A DNA stretch of 54,512 nucleotides from Taibaiella sp. (GTDB lineage Bacteria > Bacteroidota > Bacteroidia > Chitinophagales > Chitinophagaceae), in the NCBI GenBank assembly GCA_019739295.1, contig JAHHDV010000025.1, positions 1-54,512 of the forward strand, given 5' to 3'. Position 1 is the first letter of the stretch. Each line of letters starts with the position of its first letter. The translations under genes were made by a program, and so were the position numbers. This document shows positions 49,213 through 54,512 of this stretch, in pieces. A model generated the notes under the pieces. The model saw only the letters and a list, made by a program, of their open reading frames with translations. It was not told where the DNA came from and searched no databases.

Positions 49213-49392
49213 ATGGGAAGAGGTGATAAGAAATCTAAAAAAGGTAAGATCTCTATAGGCAGCTATGGTGTAGCCAGAAAGAAAGCAGAGAATAAGAGGA
49301 TCGGTGGTAAGGCTGAACAGGCAACCGCTGAAGAGCCTGTAAAGAAGCCAGCTGCGAAAAAAGCAAAGGCTGCTAAGAAGACTGAAGAATAA
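49213..49392 (+). CDS. 30S ribosomal protein Thx-like, with a Lys/Ala-rich tail
   Basis: A 59-residue, strongly basic protein. Residues 1-22 (MGRGDKKSKKGKISIGSYGV) match the short ribosomal protein Thx of Bacteroidetes and Thermus, which sits in the head of the 30S subunit. The rest is an unusual tail, EEPVKKPAAKKAKAAKKTEE, rich in Lys, Ala and Glu and resembling histone-H1-like tails. A terminator follows directly at the stop codon. Thx identity rests on the N-terminal block; the tail is unexplained. Confidence 0.82.
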   Translation: MGRGDKKSKKGKISIGSYGVARKKAENKRIGGKAEQATAEEPVKKPAAKKAKAAKKTEE

Positions 49393-49421
49393 AAAAAAGC
49401 GGAGTAAACTCCGCTTTTTTT
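49391..49421. terminator. Terminator of the Thx gene
   Basis: AAAAAGCGGAG pairs with CTCCGCTTTTT around TAAA, overlapping the stop codon. Confidence 0.82.
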
Positions 49422-49560
49422 ATTACCTTTTATCAAGGTGTTGCATCATCTGTAGAACGGTTTCCTGTTAAAGAGGATCCTTCAGCAACCATCTCCCCTG
49501 CTCAAACCGGGGAATATTAGAATATCAGGTATTCCCTGACTTTCTCCAGACAAAAGAACT

Positions 49561-49568
49561 TATATTTG
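49561..49568 (+). promoter_or_regulatory. Putative -7 element of the DHH gene (TATATTTG)
   Basis: Perfect TAnnTTTG, 16 bases upstream of the start codon; the -33 region is weak. Confidence 0.4.
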
Positions 49569-49584
49569 TGGAATTTTCGGAAAT

Positions 49585-50608
49585 ATGGAGATCATAGCTT
49601 TAGATGGCCTTAAGGAGATATTAGCACAACCTCAAAAGATATTCATTACTACCCATACCAAACCTGATGGTGATGCCATAGGGTCATCATTGGCATTGTA
49701 TCACTACCTGGTACAATGCGGGCATAACGTGAAAGTCGTGGTGCCTACAGCCATCCCGGACTTCCTGGAATGGCTTCCCGGTGCCGGGGAGATCATATCA
49801 TTTGACCGGAATAAGGAGCAGGGGGTACAGGTCTTGGAACAGGCTGATTTAATGTTTTGCCTGGATTTCAATAAGTATGAACGGACCCAGGATATCCTGC
49901 CTTATTTAAGCAATGCCAGGCAGCCTAAGGTGCTGATCGACCACCACCTGTTCCCTGATCTGGAAAAATTCAATTACCTCTATTCAGCACCGGAGAAAAG
50001 TAGTACGGCGGAGATGATATATGATTTTATTCAGATGATGGGTGCAGGGGAGAAAATTAACCTGCCGGTGATGCAAGCTATATATACCGGGATGCTGACA
50101 GATACGGGAAGTTTTCCGGTTTCCTGCTACCGGAGCATCGGTACATCAGATCATCGCCGATTTTAAGATGCGTGGATTCGAACATGCTGAGATTCATGAG
50201 TTGATTTTTGATACCTGGAGTGAAAACAGGATGCGGTTGATGGGGTATTTATTTTATGAGAAGCTAAGCGTCGATCACGATAATGGATTTGGATATATCC
50301 ATATCACCAAAGAAGAACTGGAGCGGTTCGCAGCCGGTCCCAATGATACCGAAGGGATGGTCAATATGATCACCAGTATCCGTCTTATAAAAGTAGGGGT
50401 ACTCATTACAGAAAGAAATGATGCGCTTAAGCTTTCATTTAGGAGCAAAGGCAGCATTGATGTCAACTTATTTGCAAAATCCCATTTCAACGGGGGAGGG
50501 CACTTCAATGCCTCGGGCGGAACATCTCATCTCTCCTGGCCGGAAACCGAGCAAATTCTATTGGATAAACTACCTAAGTTTATTCATTCATCTTTAAACC
50601 TATCTTAA
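49585..50608 (+). CDS. DHH-family phosphoesterase (NrnA-like), right copy, frameshifted
   Basis: Mirror of 40427-41449. One extra T near 50113-50117 breaks the frame in the TDTGSF motif; the left arm is open. See the left copy for function. Confidence 0.88.
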
Positions 50609-50629
50609 GCATTAAAGTCTAACCAGATT

Positions 50630-51646
50630 ATGAAAAAAAGATTCCTAGTCATTATAAGTGCCGTTCTGGCATTAAGCGGACAAGCTGTGGCACAGCCCAA
50701 AAGCATCAAGCCGGTTAAGTCCGTAAATGCGGATAAATCCAATCCGAAGCTGAATGCCACTGTACTCAAGCAAAACCAAAAAAACCAGATGAGCACCGAA
50801 AAGCCTCCGGTTGTCCATAATGAGATCATAACGTCGGATAATATCCAGGGGTTTCTGGAGACAGAAAACGGGTTACTGTATCGTTTCGAAAGAAAGGGAA
50901 ACAGCCAGCAAGCAGCTAAGGAAAATGACCTCGCATTGTTGCATGTCCAGTTCTATATGGGTGATAGTCTCATATTTGATACAAAGAAAATCAATGGTAA
51001 TCAACCGGTACCTGAGCATATCAAAGCGCCTGTTCACCGGGGAGATGTAAAGGAAGGGATCATGATGATGAAACCGGGTGACGTGGCCATATTTAAGACC
51101 ACACTTGAGGAATTTGCAGCACAAAATAAAAAATCCTATACCTCCTTATGTGAAAAATGGGAAATATGCAACTTGGAAGATTGAGATGACGGATATTAAA
51201 AACCAAGGAAGAAATAAAGGCTGAAGAGGAAAAAACTGATCCTTCAGGAAGAAGAAGAAATAAAGGCCTACCTGAGCAAAAATAAGCTGAAAGGGGAACG
51301 CCTTCCAAGCGGTGTTTATATCGTGACTCACCAGGAAGGAACGGGACCGAATCCAAAGGCTGGTCAGAAGGTATCGGTCAATTATACAGGCAAATTGATG
51401 GATGGAAAAGTATTTGATTCTAATATAGATCCCAAATTCAATCATGTGACGCCATTTGAATTTAAGGTAGGTAATGGAAAAGTGATCAAAGGCTGGGATG
51501 CCGGTTTCCTCAGTATGCAAAAGGGCCAGAAAGCGACATTATATATCCCTTCTTCCCTGGCATATGGAAAGAACAGCCCCACACCTGCCATTCCGGCCAA
51601 TAGTATCCTGGTATTCGATGTGGAGTTACTGGATATTATAGAATAA
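50630..51646 (+). CDS. Exported tandem FKBP-type peptidyl-prolyl isomerase, frameshifted
   Basis: About 337 residues after repair. It has a signal peptide MKKRFLVIISAVLALSGQAVA and a Lys-rich linker. A diverged FKBP-like domain runs ~65-195 (GLLYRFERKG, LLHVQFYMGDSLIFD, MMKPGDVAIF). A Glu/Lys coiled linker follows (KEEIKAEEEKLILQEEEEIK). A canonical FKBP domain ends the protein (~230-337: VSVNYTGKLMDGKVFDSN, GWDAGFLSMQKGQKATLYIP, LAYG, FDVELLDI). It should speed proline isomerisation of exported proteins in the periplasm. Breaks here are an extra A near 51127 (this arm only) and extra A in runs near 51198-51202 and 51230-51235, which both arms share. It lies 21 bases after the DHH gene. Confidence 0.85.
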
Positions 51647-51666
51647 GAAAAGGATACATTATTTTT

Positions 51667-51704
51667 GGACCTGTAATCATCCCGGAAGGTTACAGGTCTT
51701 TTTT
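51667..51704 (+). terminator. Terminator of the FKBP gene
   Basis: GACCTGTAA pairs with TTACAGGTC around a 13-base loop, followed by six T. Confidence 0.75.
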
Positions 51705-51737
51705 ATCCTTATAAATAACGATATTGATACTTCGATC

Positions 51738-52295
51738 ATGAAACCCATCAGCTATTTTTGGTCCCAGGTGAACAGGTGGTCTTTACTGATCTCTGTGATA
51801 TTTGTCATTTCTTCATGCACATCGGAGCAGGCAGGACCAGAGGAATCTATGTCTCTAAACCAGGATAGCCTGGCTATTATATCGGTATTGGACGAATTGA
51901 ATCAGGCGGCAGCTGAAGCCGATTTTAACAGATATTTTGATTTGTACCGGGAGGATGCGGTTTTTACCGGAACCGAAGCAGGTGAGCGATGGCATAAAAA
52001 CCAATTTATGGATTATGCCCGCCCGTACTTTGAAAAAGGAAAAGCATGGAACTTCCGGTCCATAGACCGCCATATTTATATCCATACCCGCCAGGATATT
52101 GCCTGGTTTGATGAACTGCTGCTGACACAGATGAAACTCTGCAGAGGATCAGGAGTACTGGTAAAAGAAAATGACAGATGGAAGATACAGCAATACATTC
52201 TTTCCATTACTGTGCCGAACGATGTATTAGACCAGGTGATTCCTATCAAAGCAAATGCAGAGGACAGTTTTGCCGAAAAGATACTGAAGCGGTAA
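51738..52295 (+). CDS. NTF2-like (SnoaL-type) lipoprotein
   Basis: A 185-residue predicted lipoprotein. A hydrophobic start is followed by a lipobox ending in Ser-Ser-Cys (SVIFVISSC, Cys ~28). The mature domain has the NTF2/SnoaL-3 pattern: VLDELNQAAAEADFNRYFDL, YREDAVFTGTEAGERW, FDELLLTQM and a final DRWKIQQYILSITVPN strand. Such domains form a cone-shaped pocket for small molecules or dimer partners; no catalytic residues are evident. It follows the FKBP terminator and converges on the pigment-operon dehydratase, only a few bases apart. A role in pigment handling is possible but not supported beyond position. Confidence 0.83.
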   Translation: MKPISYFWSQVNRWSLLISVIFVISSCTSEQAGPEESMSLNQDSLAIISVLDELNQAAAEADFNRYFDLYREDAVFTGTEAGERWHKNQFMDYARPYFEKGKAWNFRSIDRHIYIHTRQDIAWFDELLLTQMKLCRGSGVLVKENDRWKIQQYILSITVPNDVLDQVIPIKANAEDSFAEKILKR

Positions 52296-52300
52296 AGAAA

Positions 52301-52737
52301 TCAGGTTTTCGTAAATGTCTTAAAATTTCCATGGGCTATTTGCTGGTCATGGATATAGGATGTAAATTCGATCATGGAGATACCATTGAATTCGCTGATG
52401 ATCCTGATGTGTGTGGACACTTCTTCCTCCAGCTCCGGCAGGCGAAGAAAGGTTGTTTTTTGATCTCCGCCAGGTAACCCACCGGTGGCTGCCTATCATC
52501 AAGATAGTATTCATATCCTTTGTGGAGTGCCGCTGTTTGGGCAATATGTTCCATCAATCCGTAACTATCCATCATTCCTCCATCCGTAACAAAAATATTA
52601 CCGGCCTGTATCTCCCATTGTGAAGTAGCACTATCGGGAGTAAACTGAATAAGGCAGTCTACCATAAGAAACGGGTGATCATGCGGAATTAAGGAACGTA
52701 CAAATTCTGTATCAAATATGGGGCACTGGATCTTCAA
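52301..52737 (-). CDS. 3-hydroxyacyl-ACP dehydratase (FabZ/ApeP-like), right copy, frameshifted
   Basis: Mirror of 38293-38713. The N-terminus (TEFVRSLIPHDHPFLMVD) is open here where the left arm is broken. A missing A in the run near 52454-52459 (six where the left arm has seven) breaks the frame after AEIKK. The C-terminus is longer than in the left arm because one T is absent, moving the stop to 52301. Confidence 0.8.
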
Positions 52738-52772
52738 AACAATAATTTAAATAATTATAAATCAGGGTGTTA

Positions 52773-53648
52773 TTATTTCCAAAATTGAAAAAAGTTAAAC
52801 CACTGGTAAGGATATCTTTTCATCATGGAAGATACGCTTTCTGTATATTTTTCCAATAATGCCTGAGGGTCTCTGCTTCCGACCTGTCCCGCCAGCCTGG
52901 CATAGAAATGATAATGAAGGCCTTTTTCTTTCATTACATATACGAAGACGATAGGGACTTTCATCTTGGATGCGATGAGGAAGGGGCCGGAAGGAAATAA
53001 TGCAGGAGCACCTAAAAGTTCTGCTTCCAGGCATTTATTACCTTCGAAGTACCTGTCGCCGGTCAGGCAGATGAGTTCGTTTTTTAATAAAGCACTATTG
53101 ATCTCAAATATATGAACTCAGGTTTTCCCTGATGATAATATAATTCGTGGATGCAGGCCGGGTCACACTTTCCAGATAATTCTTGATAGCGGAATGCTCT
53201 AAATCCGACGTTACCAGATTGATCTTACAGTGAAGATCTATGGCATCCAGGAACCTGTCAGCTACTTCGAAATTACCTAAATGTGCAGAAATGAGGATCC
53301 CCCCTTTCTGATCCGAAAATACCTGTTTTAAATGTTCGATACCGTCAAATTCGAATGTATAGCGGTCCAAAAGACCTGCACGTATCGCTACCTTATCGAT
53401 CAGTACCTGCCCGAATACGAAGTAATGCCGATATATGCTTCCTATGGATTTGAGCAAAGAGTAACCCTGCCGGTGACGAAAATAATAAAAATGATGACCT
53501 ATTGCTCTTCCAGGCAGTAAGGAAATAGTAAAGGGCCACAAAGACCAGCAACCCGTAAGCAATCCGGATACCCGATTTTTTAATAAAAAATACAAAGATT
53601 CTATATCCCAGCAGATTTTCCTTTGGATTGTCCATCCCATTGAGCCAT
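52773..53648 (-). CDS. LpxL/HtrB-like acyltransferase, right copy, frameshifted
   Basis: Mirror of 37382-38257. The C-terminus (SVSSMMKRYPYQWFNFFQFW) is open here and shows the true end of the protein. Extra bases near 53114 and 53615 break the frame where the left arm is intact. Confidence 0.83.
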
Positions 53649-53657
53649 AGTGGAAAT

Positions 53658-53888
53658 TTATGCTCTTTTTTGTTCGATAAGTTGGTAGAAATCTTGGAAA
53701 GTATCGATATTGCTAAAGTCCGCTTCTGTCAGTTTGACACCAAAATTAGATTCAATGATCACGACCAGGTCCACATAATCCAGGCTGTCCAGTTCCAGCG
53801 TGTTTTTCATATTTTTTTCTGGTGAAATGATATCTTCTTCTATTTCAAACTCTTCTACTAATATCTGGTTTATTTTATCTGCAATCAC
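53658..53888 (-). CDS. Acyl carrier protein of the pigment operon, right copy (intact)
   Basis: Open 76-residue frame from a GTG start, with LDSLDYVDLV holding the phosphopantetheine serine. This is the better sequence of the two copies. Confidence 0.9.
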   Translation of the reverse strand: MIADKINQILVEEFEIEEDIISPEKNMKNTLELDSLDYVDLVVIIESNFGVKLTEADFSNIDTFQDFYQLIEQKRA

Positions 53889-53902
53889 TTTGATCTGTTT
53901 TC

Positions 53903-54512
53903 TTAAGATGGAATATTTTTAATCACAATGGCGGAGTTGGTGCCTCCGAAGCCAAAAGAATTCGACAAAAATACTTCAAATTTTCTATAAATTGTGTCCT
54001 TCACAATATTCAATCCCCGGGAAGATTCATCAGGTGTATCAAAGTTAATATTGGGTGCTATAAACCCGTTTTTCATCATCAGGATAGAATAAATGACCTC
54101 TGATGCCCCGGCCATCCAGCATTCATGGCCGGTCATAGATTTGGTAGAACTGATGTATGGATGATGCGCTCCAAAAACTTCCTGTATCGCTTTTGCTTCA
54201 TTGGCATCTCCTACCGGAGTGGAGGTAGCATGGGCATTGATATATGCAATATCCTTAGGATCAAGACCGGCTTGCATTAAGGCCCTGCGCATTGCCAACG
54301 CCGGTCCGTCCACATTGGGCGTTGAGATATGTCCGCCGTTAGAGGAAAATCCATATCCTTTTACTTCTGCTATGATGTCAGCACCCCGGGCTGTGGCTGA
54401 TTCGTAACTCTCTAATACTAATGCTGCACCGCCACCGCTTGGCACCAATCCTGTACGGCCGGCATCAAAAGGCCGGCAGGCCCTGGCCGGATCTCCATTG
54501 TCCGGTGCGAAT
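53903..54512 (-). CDS. Beta-ketoacyl-ACP synthase, right copy (partial, intact frame)
   Basis: C-terminal half of the ketosynthase, cut by the window edge. It is open through NAHATSTPVGD, the STKSMTGHE histidine and the glycine-rich SFGFGGTNSA near the C-terminus, confirming that the two breaks in the left copy are insertions. Confidence 0.9.
   Translation of the reverse strand, partial: FAPDNGDPARACRPFDAGRTGLVPSGGGAALVLESYESATARGADIIAEVKGYGFSSNGGHISTPNVDGPALAMRRALMQAGLDPKDIAYINAHATSTPVGDANEAKAIQEVFGAHHPYISSTKSMTGHECWMAGASEVIYSILMMKNGFIAPNINFDTPDESSRGLNIVKDTIYRKFEVFLSNSFGFGGTNSAIVIKNIPS

Larger units (their letters stand above)
36515..54512. repeat. Giant near-perfect palindrome 2 (arms of about 9 kb)
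   Basis: Bases 36515-45516 are the reverse complement of 45518-54512. Mirror sums drift from 91036 near the centre to 91027 at the right edge of the window because of single-base indels. The arm runs from the middle of the ketosynthase gene to a saccharopine-dehydrogenase-like gene. The window ends inside the right copy of the ketosynthase. Reading frames are broken at different places in the two arms, so comparing them recovers most intact genes. Confidence 0.97.

Noticed and set aside
1..54512. CRISPR array
   Set aside because: No regularly spaced short direct repeats or cas genes were seen; the only long repeats are the palindrome arms and protein-level modules.

Overview
The window carries genes of a Bacteroidota bacterium, probably a pigmented, gliding-type member of the Chitinophagia/Saprospiria/Flavobacteriia side of the phylum. 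The signs are two large secreted proteins with type A type-IX-secretion C-terminal domains, a flexirubin/dialkylresorcinol-type pigment operon that starts with a tyrosine ammonia-lyase, the families DUF983 and DUF2490, ribosomal protein Thx, and promoters of the Bacteroidetes form TTTG-N19-TAnnTTTG (clearest upstream of the HU gene).

The dominant fact is the layout. Two giant, nearly perfect palindromes fill about 78% of the window. Palindrome 1 spans 1-24436 and is centred on base 12215. Palindrome 2 spans 36515-54512 and is centred on base 45517/45518. Each centre has a spacer of one base and cuts a gene in half: a sensor histidine kinase at centre 1 and a saccharopine-dehydrogenase-family gene at centre 2. 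Only about 33.3 kb (12216-45517) is non-redundant. Both ends of the window are reversed re-readings of that stretch. The arms differ by scattered single-base indels, mostly extra bases in homopolymers, which break many genes in one arm and leave them intact in the other. The simplest reading is a long-read or amplification fold-back artefact rather than biology. Real inverted duplication or covalently closed ends cannot be excluded from sequence alone.

Non-redundant content, left to right: (i) a two-component locus, 12216-15115, with a truncated TPR-type sensor kinase diverging from a LuxR-type regulator that has a 20-bp dyad just upstream; (ii) two surface/secreted type IX secretion substrates, a 2077-residue lectin-like repeat protein (15159-21392) and a 1021-residue RCC1-like/SdrD-B-like protein (21653-24718); (iii) tRNA-Leu(CAG) and mixed housekeeping genes, 25229-32189 (HEAT-like protein, DUF983, DUF2490, 2-oxoglutarate dehydrogenase E2, MaoC dehydratase, arginase-family protein, catalase); (iv) a pigment locus, 32239-38713, with a flavin-dependent halogenase-like enzyme diverging from an operon of tyrosine ammonia-lyase, FabG, ketosynthase, ACP, acyltransferase and dehydratase; (v) housekeeping genes, 38738-45517 (NTF2-like lipoprotein, tandem FKBP, NrnA-like DHH phosphoesterase, Thx, HU, IspH, glycosyltransferase, thioesterase, truncated saccharopine-dehydrogenase-like gene). 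Positions 1-12214 repeat (i) and (ii) in reverse. Positions 45519-54512 repeat (v) and the end of (iv) in reverse.

Functionally, the pigment operon would make a 4-hydroxycinnamoyl starter from tyrosine and extend it by type II fatty-acid-like chemistry, with the divergent flavoenzyme as a possible ring-modifying partner. The kinase/regulator pair probably controls the adjacent secreted lectin-like protein, which starts 43 bases after the regulator.
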